Notes under the pieces: generated by a model | Seen by the model: only the letters and a program-made list of their open reading frames with translations | Database searches by the model: none | Told to the model about the DNA's origin: nothing | Made by a program: the position numbers and the translations under genes | Assembly: GCA_025200525.1 (NCBI GenBank) | Contig: CM045763.1 | Span: 65,917,018-65,981,017, forward strand | Source: Camellia lanceoleosa | Lineage: Eukaryota; Streptophyta; Magnoliopsida; Ericales; Theaceae | DNA length: 64,000 bases | Reading direction: 5' to 3' | Shown: positions 47,831 through 60,389 of the stretch, piece after piece | Layout of the letters: each line of letters opens with the position of its first letter | How positions within the stretch are numbered: the stretch's first letter is position 1

Positions 47831-49260
47831 GATGCACCGCAAAGCGCGAATGATGGAACTCTCGAGTACCTCCTCTCGGCAGGACTCGGCACAAACAGAC
47901 GGTCTCGGTATCTCAAACTCAGGTCGGGATACGCCGTCAAACCCTTCTCAACTTTCCCACTGGAGATCTTCTCTCTGAGGGATTCTACCTCAAGGTCACC
48001 TCTCTGTGCCTCTAACACTCGAGTCACAAGTGTAGGTTGCGCAACAACAGAAAACAAGGCCGCAGCCTCAACGGATGCGCCCAGAAGCAAGTCAAACTCG
48101 CCAAGTGCCCCCAACATCTCCCACTCTCGGATGGCTACACAAGCTACATCACTAATGGATTTCCTACTAAGGGCATCGGCCACAACATTGGCCTTCCCTG
48201 GGTGATAATGCAACTCGAAGTCGTAATCTTCTATAAACTCCATCCACCTCCTCTGCCTCAAGTTCAAGTCTTTCTGTGAAAACAGATACTTCAGACTTTA
48301 TGATCCGAGAACACCTCGAATCTCTCACCATAAAGGTAGTGCCTCCAGTTTTCAAGGCAAAAATCACAGCCGCTAACTCTGGAGTGGTGTGTAGGGTAGT
48401 TCTTCTCGTGTATTTTTAGCGACGTGAGCCATAAGCTACCACTTTCCCTCCTGCATCAACACACAACCCAAACCCTCTCGTGAGGCATCACAATAGGCGC
48501 ATAACCCAACCCTCTCTCTAATAATCAAGGCCGGCGGTGGTCAATCTAACTTTCAACTCTGAACGACTTTTCACAAGTCTCACTCCATACAAATTTGACT
48601 CCTGGCGAGTCAACCTAGTCAACAGCCGAAGCTAACACGGAGAAATCTTTCACAAATCGGCGGTAGTACCCGGCTAATCCCGAGCTGCGGATCTCAAACA
48701 CACTCTTAAGGTGTGCCCGATCTTGCCTTGCCTCGGTCTTGGATGTATCAGCAGACACCCCTTCCCGAAACTACATGGCCTAAGAACTTGACTTCTCTTA
48801 GCGAACTCGCACTTCCCAAACTTGGCATCTGACCTATGGGCTCTAAGCAATTCAAGCACCACTCTCAAGTGTTCCTCGTGCTCTTGCTCTGAGGGTGAAT
48901 AGATAAGAATGTCGTCCACAAAAATGTCCACAAAACCATCCAAGAATTCCCGGAAGATCCGGTTCATCAAGTCCCTAAAGCCTGCCGGTGCATTAGTGAG
49001 CCCAAATGGCATCACTAGAAACTCATAATGGCCATACGCGTCACGGAATGCCGTCTTGAATGTCCTCCTCTCGACCCTCAAGCGGTGGTAACCCGCTCTC
49101 AAATCTAACTTAGAGAAGCAAGGGGAACCGTTCAACTGGTAGAACAATTCATCTATAGGGGGCATAGGGTACTTATTCTTAACCGTAGCCCGATTCAACT
49201 TGCGGTAGTCGATACACAGCCTCAAGGCACCATCTTTCTTTTTAGCAAACAGGGCGGTGC
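47752..49260 (-). pseudogene. Reverse transcriptase and RNase H of the second chromovirus
   Basis: The frame 48674-49225 carries [20 protein letters not shown], then [35 protein letters not shown] and the catalytic box FVDDILIYS. It then shifts near 48790. The RNase H region at 48280-48670 is badly broken. The tether to integrase ([20 protein letters not shown]) is intact in 47752-48267. The polymerase catalytic aspartates are present, but the protein cannot be made in one piece. Confidence 0.88.
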
Positions 49261-49399
49261 TCTATGACGATACACTAGGGCGACGAAGCCCTTATCTAGC
49301 AATTCTTGGTGAACTTTCAACTCAATCAACTCTGCCGGTGCAAAAGCGATAAGGTGCCATAGAAATTGGCGCCGTCTTGGTCACTAAATCAATAAAGAA

Positions 49400-49950
49400 C
49401 TACATCTCTCGGTGGGGTGGCAAATCAATAAGATCCTCGGGAAAGACATCTGCGTATTCACAAACTACCCTCGGCAACTCAATGCAGGTCTCATCACACT
49501 CACCATTCTCAAAACTAGCAAGTAAACTACTAAGCTCATTCATAGCCATGGACCGCACCAATGGCACAATACTACCAACCCGGTCTCCTAAAAAGTGGAA
49601 AAACTCCCGTTCACATCTGACAAAGTAACCCTCTGGCGGTAGCAATCAATAACCGCCGGTATGGCGATAACTATCCATACCCAAAATAACATCAAAGCCC
49701 TTCATGGGCATAACTACAAATGGAAAAGGAAGTCGATGATAAATGGACCTCTAAATCACAACCTCTACATCCGTGCCTCAAAATTAACTCACCCCAATAG
49801 GTGACACAACGCAAATAGGAGATGCTAAAAGTGCTAACTCCGGTTCAACACGGATGCAAATGTAGCAGATACAAAAGAATGAGATGCACCCGTGTCAATC
49901 AACACTCTAGCACGAATTGCAAAACAAAAAGGTACCTCTCACTCTTGATG
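49400..49950 (-). pseudogene. Protease and linker of the second chromovirus
   Basis: LIDTGASHSFVS, the aspartic protease active site, is readable at about 49875-49905. The linker before the polymerase (VVCEYADVFPEDLIDLPPHR) is in the frame 49400-49645. Between them the frame is broken several times. Confidence 0.8.
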
Positions 49951-49959
49951 GAGCCGGTA

Positions 49960-51163
49960 CTAGGTCTGTGATAACGACATACACGCATACTGTAGGCCTG
50001 ATCTACTGCTTTCGCCTCTCGAGCATAGGGCTTTGTCTTGTTGGGGACGACAGAAGTCCCGGATTAGCCCTCGAGGCTGCCTGAGTGGTGGTGAAATCCT
50101 GCGTCTGTCTAGAACAGGCGCTCTGAAGTGGCACTCAACCGTGGGCAATACCTCTTCATGTGCCCGCGCTGTCCACACTGGTAACACGATACGGGCTGCC
50201 CCCTGCCGAACTCGACTCGTAGTGCAGGTGGCCGAAGCGGCTCTCGACCCCGATTGGGCAAGCGAAGCCTTGTGACCGGTGGCCACACTTGTAGCAATTG
50301 AACTCTCCTGTTGCCCCTCCGGAGCACACTTCAGTCTTTGGGAAAGTCGACCTGGCCAAACCACCCTGGGACGGCTGAGGGTTATAACCCTTCTGCCTCC
50401 TACCATCACCCTGTCCCTCTTGGCCCCTCTTGGAGCCCCATGTTTCTCTTCTTCTCCCTCTTGCATCGGCTCCATATGAGCTGCAGCATCCCAAATGCAC
50501 TCTCGAATGTAAGGTCCACCAACTTTCAACTTGAGGTCCCACCTCAACTTCCGCTCAAACTCATAGCAACGCGCTCCTCTGTCGCCACAAGTTCAGGTGC
50601 AAACCTGGACAAGCTAGTAAATGTAGCCTCAAACTCGGCCACAGACAAACCATCTGCTTAAGCTTGGTAACCGATCCCTTAGTCTCTCTCTAGCCACTGC
50701 GGATAAAACCTCTCTGGAAAGCATTCAAACGCCTCCCAAGTACCACCCACGAACTTTCTCATACTTCCACCATTGACCGCATCTCCCTTCAAATGGAAGG
50801 ATGCCAAGGTCACTTTCAATGCTCGTCCTCAATGCCTAGCATTTGAGCGTTTTACTCATCTGTTCTAGCCACTAAATGCGCCTTCAGTGGCTCATTCGGA
50901 TCCCCTAAAAACTCATTCGGATTAGACCGGAAGAACTCCCTCTTCAAGAAAGAAGGTCCTGCCTCAGTTGCCTGATTTCCTGCTCTGAGAATACCTAAGG
51001 CCCCTGCTATCTCTCGGGCCAAGGCACCCATAGCCTGCTGACCCACCGGCTCGGCCACATTGGCCTGACCAACCCCTTCCTGAACTGCCGGAATCTCATC
51101 CGGTAATGGCACTTCCTGTCTTCTAGGCCTACCACGCCTACCACCTCTTGCTCGTCCTGACAT
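49960..51163 (-). pseudogene. Gag of the second chromovirus
   Basis: The start codon is taken at 51163 because MSGRARGGRRGRPRRQE is a typical basic chromovirus gag start; an upstream in-frame Met (51220) lies in the leader. The capsid region (50300-50850) is split over frames. A CCHC zinc knuckle, CYQCGQRGHMKRYC, is intact at about 50145-50186, and a second, irregular Cys-rich motif (CYKCGHRSQGFAC) precedes it in another frame. Gag would package element RNA. Confidence 0.82.
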
Positions 51164-51544
51164 CCTAATAAAGGTAACCCAAAACATTAGCACATTTATA
51201 AACGTGCCAAAACTAGACACTCATGTCCTAATACATGGATAACTGTAATTCATTCCACGTAAGCACATAAACACATAAGCACTTACGAATTTCATTTCCG
51301 GATGATAACAGTCCCAAGGCGTTACTAGAGTCTGGGTTAGAAAGCGCATTGATCAAGTGCCTTTCCAACAGGACTCTCGAAACCCAAGATCCGATCAACA
51401 TCCTAGAAACTAAATCCCATACCCAAATAATCACATAAGCATGTTATCACATAAGCATATATCGATACACCTAAGTCTCTATCGAAGCGAGACAAACCCA
51501 TTGTGATTCTAATCACTTCCCCACGTACCCAAGGTATTGAACCC

Positions 51545-51561
51545 GGTATGCTCTGATACCA
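51545..51561 (-). promoter_or_regulatory. Primer-binding site of the second chromovirus
   Basis: TGGTATCAGAGCATACC on the minus strand, three bases from the LTR, fits the initiator-methionine tRNA primer. Confidence 0.88.
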
Positions 51562-51564
51562 AGT

Positions 51565-53357
51565 TGTAACGCCCTCAAAATAATGATATTAAACCAACAA
51601 TATTAACATGCTATGATATATAAAAGGTCCACGTCCTTCCATTCATCAGAGTGCTATTACAAAAGGTATTACATGTTAACAACAAAAGCAAATGCCCTCA
51701 CAGACTTCTGACTTTCCAAGTTAACACTTGGTTACAAGAAAGTAGAGTGCTAACTCATTTACACATTAAGCCCTAGGCTTGAATTTACATGTAACACTGT
51801 AAAAGGAAAGACAACCAAAAAGTCCGTCCGCCACTAGCCTCCCAATCTAAGTCCTTGGAGGTGGCATGCTACCAGTACCTGAAAATGATGTTCCCATATA
51901 GGGTGAGCCACAGCCCAGTAGAAATATACTAAACCAGTTATAAATAATGACTAAAAGATTAACAATTGATAGATGGTCAATTCTTTTACATTCTTTCATC
52001 ACATCAACAAATATAAACAAAACAGTTACATTCATACTTTCCATGACAAGCATACATGCTCTGTCAATATATTTCTAGATAAGCATACATGCTCTATCTA
52101 CGGAGTTCATCCCTATCTCCTCCCGGAACATCGGTTTAGAGGTCCATCCCTATCTTCCCTAAACCGCGAGTACATCCCCTATCTCCTCCAACACAACACA
52201 ATGCATATATATAACAATTATACACATCACATATCAATACATAAAATCAATGTATTCTTTCCATCGTCATAACCCATGACCCAATTCTATCTCAATTCCT
52301 CATTTTCCACAATTAATTATTCAAATTAATTAATCAATGTAATTAGGACGTTTCCATAATTAACATTACAACCCTTAGGTTCAAATTTCACTAATGTTTC
52401 AACATTAATTCCATGTTTCTATACCAAACATGCTTCTAGGTTTATTATAGACAAAACCCCAAACTTTTATAAAATTACACAATGGCCCAAAGTTTTCCCA
52501 AAATTACACAACAACTACCAACATATCAAAATGCTAAAATTCAAAGACAAAATCCATAAAGAGGAGTAGGATATCCCTACCTCAAAGTTTGAGCTCAAAA
52601 GGAGATGAAGACCCAACACCCAACTTGCTCCAAAGAATATTTTGATTATATCGAAGCCCAAATCACCCTCTACCTTTTTAACAAAGCACTTAGGAAGATT
52701 CACCCTCTAGGGAGATGATTTCTTAGAGAAGGCAAGTCTAGAGAGAGGCTCTCAGTTAGGGTTTTAAAAAGTAAAAGCTTCAAAAAGTGAAGTTTAGATC
52801 ATTGTCATGAATCGATAAACAGGCTCGCTCGAGCGAAGACTTGGTCGCTCGAGCGACCAGACACAGAAAACCGTAGCTCGAGCCAAGAAGGTCTCGCTCG
52901 AGCCAACATCCTAGAAACTCGCTCGAGCGAAGAAAAGCTCGCTCGAGCCAGGAGCTCGACCCTTCAGGTCTGCAACTAGACGCACGCTCGAGCGACGAAC
53001 CGCTCGCTCGAGCGAAGACCGAACCAGATCGCTCGAGCGAAGAATCAGCTCGCTCGAGCCAGAAATCATGGTATTCGAGTCCAGCCAGACGCGATCGCTT
53101 TCAGCGAAGCCGCTCTGCTCGACCCACCGACACAAAACTCAACGCCGCTCGGCGACCAACCTCGCCGGCGAAGGACAAAAATTACAGGCAACAACCCTTG
53201 GCTCCGAACACAACCAACTGAAACAAACTCGCCAACACATCCTATAACTCAAATACAATATATGAAAGGTCGTAAACAGGACAACAATCCACTACCAACA
53301 TCCACGGACACACGTCCGGATCACTATACAACAAGGGGTAAACCCGGGATCGCTATA
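51565..53357 (-). repeat. 5' LTR of the second chromovirus (1793 bp)
   Basis: Collinear with 44415-46224 with close similarity over the first kilobase. It contains the palindrome array (about 52825-53170), in part better preserved than in the other LTR and in part reduced to forms such as CGCTCGGCG. ATTCA (53358-53362) follows. Confidence 0.9.
52825..53170. repeat. Paired CGCTCGAGCG palindromes, 5' LTR of the second chromovirus
   Basis: Most pairs keep a 10-base spacer and 20-bp repeat distance, for example the pairs around 52829/52849, 52919/52939 and 52984/53004. The last pairs are truncated. Confidence 0.85.
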
Positions 53358-53362
53358 ATTCA
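53358..53362. repeat. Target-site duplication ATTCA, right copy
   Basis: Identical to 44410-44414. Confidence 0.88.
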
Positions 53363-54292
53363 TCTGTTTTGCACGCACCGGGTTCGGCGCATCATACAAA
53401 CTGCATTTGTATTTCAATTCCAAATTGAATACGTGTTAGTTGTAGCATTCCATATGCCATGTTTAGAATAGCCGAGCCTGCTATAGTTGCATCTTTGTAT
53501 GTGTTGCACTAGGCATTACTGTATACTTAGGATCATGTATGATTTCTAATGAGCTTCTGTTTTGGCTTGGAGTACTCGGTGAGTTTTATGTTTTAGCATC
53601 CTTGCATGCGTGTGAGTGTTGCCATGAATAGCATGCTTACCATGAGGCTATTTGCTTATGTGATATAACTGCTTGAATGCATGTGGGTAGAGGTTGGGTT
53701 ATTTGGATTGGAACAATTCATCAAATGTTTGTTTTAAAGCCCACCAGATAATGGCAAAATCATGTTTTTCTAAGCCCACTCGAGGGTGGCAAATCCACGT
53801 CTTAGCCTACCTGAAGGTAACACCATCAAACCATTGTCAAATAAACATGAAGTGTTTTATTCCAATTCAAGCAGCTCAGTCTATACTTGTATGCTGTGCG
53901 CATCACATAGTAACCTAGGCTAATAACCGGAATAAGAATGTACAATATTTTCAAAAACAGATATCATGATTAGTAGAGGCCGGTCTTTGGCGGCAATGAG
54001 TGCTCACAAAGTGACCTTCCCCAATCGTACCCAAGTTCCCGAGCCGAGGCAACTTTGGTGATGACGGACACGTGGCCTTTGGCACCGAGTCAGGGTTTCC
54101 TAAATTTCCCATTAAAAAAAAAAAAAAACATTTAGGTGGCGACTCTATATCTGGCAAAGCAGTCCATGTTTGGCACTTCTTTCAAAAATCTGTTTTCAAA
54201 ATCAATTTGCCGGATTTGGACTCTTTGGTTCAAGATTAAGAACCGTGACATTTGAGTCCTTGAACTGTAGTAAACCCGATATCGAACCAGAA

Positions 54293-54318
54293 CCGGGGGG
54301 GGGGGGGAGGGGAGGGGA
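54293..54318. repeat. G-run near the end of family X copy C
   Basis: A run of about 14 G followed by AGGGGAGGGG, about 45 bp before the LTR end. It could form a G-quadruplex or be a collapsed/expanded homopolymer. Confidence 0.8.
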
Positions 54319-54358
54319 CTCGCACTCCTCGCCCGGGATGCGTTCCGGGACGTCTACA

Positions 54359-55527
54359 ATATCACTTCATTAAAAGTGTTTTTGCTGAAAGAAATTTGTT
54401 TTGGGAAATGTCACCTTACTGTGAAGATTTAGTTTAGGCATAGAAAATCATATAACTTATGTAGAAGCCAAAGAACTTAAGAGTAGCAAAAATGTCATGA
54501 TTTTTCTTTGTGGTACCCTAATATTAGATGTGTATGTTCATCATTTGTACTTTCTTTTTATATTGTATTAGTTCATCAAGACGTATAAAATGTTTCATTT
54601 CGATGATACTTGTGCCAAATACACTTTTGCTTATTAGTTAGATTGTGTGCTTGATAGTTGACACTTCTCGGTTCACTGATTGATTTCTTTGTATTTGCCT
54701 TTGCAAACATCACGGGTAAATTTGACATATTAATTTGGGTGTTTAACTAGTGTCACATGCATAGCGTCCCATATGAACCTTTAGCAAATACTACAATGAT
54801 CACTAGTTGGTCTACATGGCATTATTTCATCCAAATCAATCTTGGTAATAAAAAAAGCAAAGTGATCTTGGAAGATGAGGTGCAGATGGGAAATGAATAA
54901 ACCAATAACTTGATATTAATTCTACTTATACAAAATGGAAAAACATCACCCTTTTTATGTAATACTTTTTTTTCTTTTCTTTTTGAAACAGATAGAACGG
55001 TCAATCAACACATAAAAATTCTTTATTTGTGTGACGAAAACCTCTATTTATTGAAGAGTTGAATAGGAGAAACCTAAACAAACCTGCAAACATGAGGATT
55101 TTATAAAAATTCATAAGCATTCTCAAGACTCAACACAAAGAGTCAGTGATTCGAAATGAATAGGCATGAGTCTTGCACTTGTTGGAGACCCTCAATAAGT
55201 CTTAAATTTAAGTCACTTTAGATTAAGAAAAAAGACTGAGGCCCCCTTTCCCAGGGACCCCCACGACCCCCTCTTGCCTCTCATTGGCTGGAAACTGTTT
55301 TTTTTTTTTTTTTTTTTCCTTTCTCCCCACTCACCAACCCCCACGTGTGTGTGGGGGTGGAGGGGGTGAGTGGGGGAGGGGGTCCCAATCGGCGCTGTTA
55401 GATTAAACCCTTAAAAACCAAGTGACTACTCTCAATTAGTGGCTAGAATTAATTCTAATTCCCAACTTTCAACTACACTTCATTAACTAAGATGTTTCTA
55501 TAGGACTCTTCTAATAATAGAATTTTT
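54359..55527. other. AT-rich intergenic region with one strong palindrome
   Basis: No gene recognised. At 55322-55377 CTCCCCACTCACC and AACCCCCAC are mirrored by GTGGGGGTGG and GGTGAGTGGGGGAG around CGTGTGTG, giving a long GC-rich inverted repeat next to a poly-T tract. Confidence 0.5.
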
Positions 55528-55845
55528 GGATAAATTATAAATATACTCTCTAAGGTTTGCTTAAAATATGAATTGTCTCATATGATTCTATAAATTACAT
55601 CTTGCACTTTGAAGTTTCTAATTTCATAACAAATAACTCATTTTATCAATAAATTATCAAGTCAATTAACAGTTTTAATGATGTCAAAAATATATATATT
55701 TTAATTAATAATTCAGGTAATTTTATTATTGTATAGAAGAGTAATTATAAATTTTATTTTTTAGTTCATTTTGTTAAATAAAAAATTCTTACAAAAAGGT
55801 ACTTATAATTTTTCAAATCATAGGAGGTATATTTGTAATTTATCC
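55528..55845. mobile_element. MITE-like element with about 26-bp terminal inverted repeats
   Basis: The left end GGATAAATTATAAATATACT and the reverse of the right end, GGATAAATTACAAATATACC, match with few differences. The interior is AT-rich and non-coding. Target-site duplication is unclear in the T-rich flanks. Confidence 0.55.
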
Positions 55846-57879
55846 TAAATTTTTCTACAAGAATTGTATAAAATAGATCATATCTGTGCTTCTAGATTTT
55901 TCTTGATTTGGGCCTGTGTGTAATCTGTTGGACTCGTTAGATTGGTCTTGACCCAAGTATCAAAATCAAGAAGTGAACCTTTGACAATTGGCCAGCCTAT
56001 TTATCAATTCAACTACACTTGCTTTGTCTATGGTCAAATGTCTCACTTTGCCTCATATATATGGCATAAGAATTTTATTAAGATACATATTTTATTTTTT
56101 TTTATAAATTACGTATTTTATACAAAAATTAGTGTAATAAGAAGTTATAATTTTAAAAAAGTTAACACTATCCCCAAAAGACACAGTAATAAGACCCTAT
56201 ATGAAATACAGTAATGCCAACTCAAACCAAACATTTATACATTTATGATCAATACAGAATTCTGAAACACTGCTTTCCAAAACATTCTTATATATAAAAT
56301 AAAATTTTCCTTTTCAAAATGAGAATATTTTCAAATTCGAGAAGATCGACACCTTTTCTAATGAATGGGCTTATTTCCTGTCCAAAAATTGGATTGGATG
56401 GTCCGATCAATTTATTTTTTTTAACTAACAGTGATAGAGAGTTCTTATTTTGAAATTCTAAAGAGAGCTCTAATGATGTGACAAGAGAAAAAAAAAAAAA
56501 TAAAAATAAAAATATAGGCACACACATTACATCATATGTGGGCCCCACTCTTTATCACATCACTAGAATTCTCTCCCGAACTCCAAAATTAGAACTTTCA
56601 ATCTTTATTCTTTTTTGAACAAATGATTTGTTCAATAAACTTTATAAGTGGAAAGATTCAAATCACCAACATAATCTTAAGGTAGACCCACATCTATGAA
56701 AACTTGACTCTCAATTTAAACTAAAAACAAGTTGGTTCTAATTCAATGTGTTTCCAATTAACTTTTTTTAGTTTTTTTTTTTCTTGAGTAAACTTTTTTT
56801 TCTAATTTTTAAAAAAAATTACACTTTTAAGTTCTACTTAACTAAACGGATTGAAAAAAGTTTTTTTTTTTAAAAAAAAAAAAATCTACTAAAATACCCC
56901 CACCCCCTCTCCATTTCCCAAAAAAACAAAAAGTTGATTTTTATTTTTATTTTTTTACTTTTTTTCCTTTAGTAGTTTTTTTTTTTTTTTTTTTTTGGTT
57001 TTATACAAGTTATTGTTTAGATCTTTCTACATTAGACAGGCTACAAAAATTAATAAAAAAAATATTTTACTAAAACAAGAAAAAATAAAAATAATTTTAC
57101 TGTGATGTGAACCTCACTTACATCTCGTAAAGACTAATCAATTGAGAGGGACCAAGCTCAGGATTTTGTCTTTGACAGGAATGAAAATCCTTACAATTTT
57201 CTAATCCGTTGATCCATCCATTTCCATACGCGTTTTTTATTTATTTATTTATTTTTTAAATGTTCACCATTTTATGAATTTAAGTTAATTTTGGGTACAC
57301 CAACATGCATTTATTCGTAATAGTAGTAGAAAAGCCAAAAACTGATAAATAAGGGTAATTCTGTTAAAAAAAATAAATAAGGGTAATGTTATACCAAACG
57401 AAATTTATATATCTGTAAATTTTATCTGAAATGGTGTGCCTCATTATATCTATTTATTAAGTTAAAATATTTATCATTATAGTTTCTAATTATAAAATTG
57501 TCATTGTTATATGAATATAGGATTGCAGTTGTACCTATAAATCTGTTAGGAAGTCTTTAGGGCTTGTTCTGAGTCTATTTTAATAATTCGGACCATTTAT
57601 ATTATAGTTGAGTAGATCATTTATAAATAATAAAAAAAATAGATTAATTAGATAATAAGATCAAATTTATTTTTAATAAAATAAACACTAAGCATGATTT
57701 TAATAGTTTTTTTAAAAGAAAAATTAAGATATAATCATGGGGTTATAAATATCTAATTAACTTAATTTTTTTTATGAATAATATATTTGATAAATCCTAC
57801 AATAAGGGTTTGAATTACGAAATAGACTTAGAACAAACCCTTACAGCCTTACTATTTTGTTCTTAAATTTTATGTAAAA
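55846..57879. other. AT-rich region without a recognised gene
   Basis: Dominated by poly-A/T tracts (for example 56860-57000). Open frames such as 56288-56548 (minus) and 55942-56214 (plus) have no recognisable motif. Confidence 0.5.
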
Positions 57880-57907
57880 CTAGTCTATCACCCGTGCTAT
57901 ACAGGGG
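57880..57907 (-). terminator. Helitron 3' end: hairpin and CTAG
   Basis: On the plus strand CTAGTCTATCA is followed by CCCGTGCTATACAGGGG, an imperfect stem that would end rolling-circle transposition. The opposite arm has two changes from a perfect stem. Confidence 0.6.
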
Positions 57908-58090
57908 ATTAAATTTAAATAAAAAAAAATCATTCATAATTATGTTAAACATATTTTTAAATTGTTAGCATAAAATATATGTAATTTTAAAAGAAAAATA
58001 TTGACATTGCATAATTAAAGTAATAAAAATAAGAATTTATTACATTTGTTCGAAATTCACTGAATAAGTAAAACAAAAAATAACTAAAAT

Positions 58091-59977
58091 CTAACTTGTT
58101 GTGGGCCTTCCATCAGCATTCCTGCATTGTCAACATGATAGTTAGTATCATAATTAATGAACAATACATATATTATGTATTTATAAAATGTTATAAAGTA
58201 AAAAAGTTATACTTACATTTTTTTTTTTTTTACTTTCTGAAAGATATAGACATTCTTCAGACCAATCTATATTTAAAACAAAGGTGACGCACGGTGCACA
58301 ATCTAGTTGACGTGGCATTGTTGGTACATGTATGATAAATGCATAGGCACGGTCTTGGCATGACGCAATATAATCTTTAATCATTTTAACGCCATTATCC
58401 TATAAAATTTTGAAATTATAAATTTGTGTTTGAAAAAGTAAGAATAAGTTATTTATAATAAATTTTATAATTTCCTACCTTTGATCTCATATTCTTCAAA
58501 TATGATGGTTGACATCGCAAAATAAACTCTGTCTGTTTATCTTGAACAGTAAGATTTATTGAACCAGTACTGTCTTTGACCACAAGGTTAACATTGTATC
58601 TTATCAACCAAAAAAAAAAAGGATGCTTGTTAAAAGGAAATATTGTACCTAATAAAAAATTAAAACACTTATTAAGTTTGAATTATTATTGTACATAGTA
58701 ATTATTTACCTAAAGAAAATTACCTTGTTATAATATCAATATCATCATGTAGGCAGTGACGACAAACAATGTGACCATAATGATATTCAACTTTTTGATA
58801 GCAACTTTTGCACAAATCAATCCAAAGGTTGTCAACATCAATTTGTTTGATGTACCCAAGTATTCGAAAATATGAGACCTACAAAATATTTGAAAAAACA
58901 TAAATTAATCTCTCTATAGACAAATTATATACACATCGTTTAATTTTCATTAATTGGGATGATAACAATTATTACCTTTGGCATGGGTGCAAAATCACGT
59001 ATTCGAATTCTTTTGGCATTTGATATTATCAATGACTGTGAAATTGAGAATCTATTTTTTCGATTCCAAGATACCAACTTTTGTGGTATAGAATTCATAG
59101 CAAGCCTAGATAAACATGTTAATATATATATATATATATATATATAATTGTGAGAATTATATTGTCATATATAATTGATTAATATTATACAATCATAACA
59201 TACCACACTCGAATATGATTTGTATAACAGAATGAATGATTGATATATAACTTGCTGTATTTGCATGTAGCAAGACATGGACCTAGAAGTTGAGAAAAGA
59301 TAATTTATTAATATCAATATTTGTATATGTATATAGATATTATAAAAGTGAATAAAAAGTAATCCTACCATGATAATCTTTAACTGTTAATCCAGTGGCA
59401 AACAAAATATTATCATTCTCTAGAGTATCATATAGTTGCATGCCATCAGTTGTTGCAAACACATCCTATGGAGTTAGTCTTACCAATGTGAAACTGTTTT
59501 TACAATTAAAAAAAAAAAGTTGAGATTAGAAAAAATAATATAATTCGTAGAGTATTTCAAATTTGATAAAGACACAAAAATATGTTATAGTATCATACCT
59601 TGTATCAAGTAGTAAAATCTCTCTCTTGTAATTATCACGATTTGCAATACCTTGACATTCAGTTACATTAACAACCAAGCCAATCACATCTGCATATTTT
59701 AGCATTTGCATGTTTATTGTTTTGATAGTCACAAATTTTTTGTATTGGTAATAAACTATGTAAGTATATAATCTAGATAAGTATCATTTAGTAAAATTAA
59801 CGTACCTATTAATTGAACATCTTGATAAAGAAATTGGCCAATGTCTGATAATTTTTTAAGGAAATACCACTGAAATGGTATATTAGTATCATGATCAAGT
59901 ATGTCCACAATTGTTGTATCATTAGTAAAAGACATCTTATAATAATATGGCACCAACTTGAATTTCTCATCATTCAA
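58091..59977 (-). pseudogene. RPA70-like single-strand DNA-binding protein gene, multi-exon, broken
   Basis: Exons inferred from GT/AG signals and matching phase: 59806-59977 (LNDEKFKLVPYYYKMSF, then FLKKLSDIGQFLYQDVQLI), 59599-59689 (DVIGLVVNVTECQ, KREILLLDT), 59369-59493 (DGMQLYDTLEND, ILFATGLTVKDYH), 58976-59105, 58724-58878 (zinc ribbon CKSC ... CRHC), 58479-58599 (YNVNLVVKDSTGSINLTVQD), 58234-58399 and 58091-58121 with stop. Together they give the middle OB folds and the C-terminal zinc-ribbon OB fold of RPA70. The exon 59369-59493 has an in-frame TAG where a Trp is expected, so I call it a pseudogene. A further candidate exon (about 60160-60228, GWNVIQLKLKSID) lies upstream. The location inside a Helitron-like element explains its presence. 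Confidence 0.7.
59121..59147. repeat. (TA)n microsatellite in an intron of the RPA70-like gene
   Basis: An uninterrupted TA run; no other content. Confidence 0.85.
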
Positions 59978-60389
59978 CTAATTATAATCACATTTTTCTT
60001 TTTGTGAGAGTTTATATTTATCTAACTTTAATCATATTTAAAAATTGAAAATAAAATTAAAATAGTAAATAAAAAGATTAAATAACATTAAAAATTAGTT
60101 AATCACATTTTTTTAACTATTAAATTAACTACAATCACATTAAAAAAAAGAATGATCACCGCGTGAAATGAGTAATTTTCTTTTTTCATAGTCGATTGAT
60201 TTTAGCTTTAACTGAATCACGTTCCATCCTGTAAAAACACAGAGATTGTCACAATGCAAACAAATTTCTTTCCTCATCATGTGATCGAAATATAGTGTAA
60301 AAAAACACAATCAGTTAAAATAAATTCAACACAGAGATTGTCACAACGCAAACAAAATTAAAATAGAGATTGTCTATAATGCAACATTT

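Larger units (their letters stand above)
44415..53357 (-). mobile_element. Second chromovirus (Ty3/gypsy, Tekay/Del-like), complete structure, heavily frameshifted
   Basis: LTRs of 1810 bp (44415-46224) and 1793 bp (51565-53357) flank gag, protease, reverse transcriptase, RNase H, integrase and chromodomain remnants in minus-strand order. A primer-binding site (TGGTATCAGAGC) and a polypurine tract adjoin the LTRs. ATTCA is duplicated at both sides. Its gag start (MSGRARGGRRGRPRRQ) and LTRs differ from the 2297-11637 element, so it is a separate chromovirus lineage. Coding regions carry frequent one- and two-base indels. Confidence 0.92.
41175..54358 (+). mobile_element. Family X solo LTR, copy C, interrupted by a chromovirus
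   Basis: It starts TGTAGACACCCCATTTTTGA and ends GGGACGTCTACA. Removal of the nested element (44415-53362) leaves 4236 bp, collinear with copies A and B. The flanks GTATC and ATATC suggest a 5-bp target-site duplication with one later change. As in the other copies there is no internal coding region, primer-binding site or second LTR. The apparent open frames (for example 41279-41569, 43686-44132) have counterparts in the other copies but no recognisable domains and unstable frames. Confidence 0.78.
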
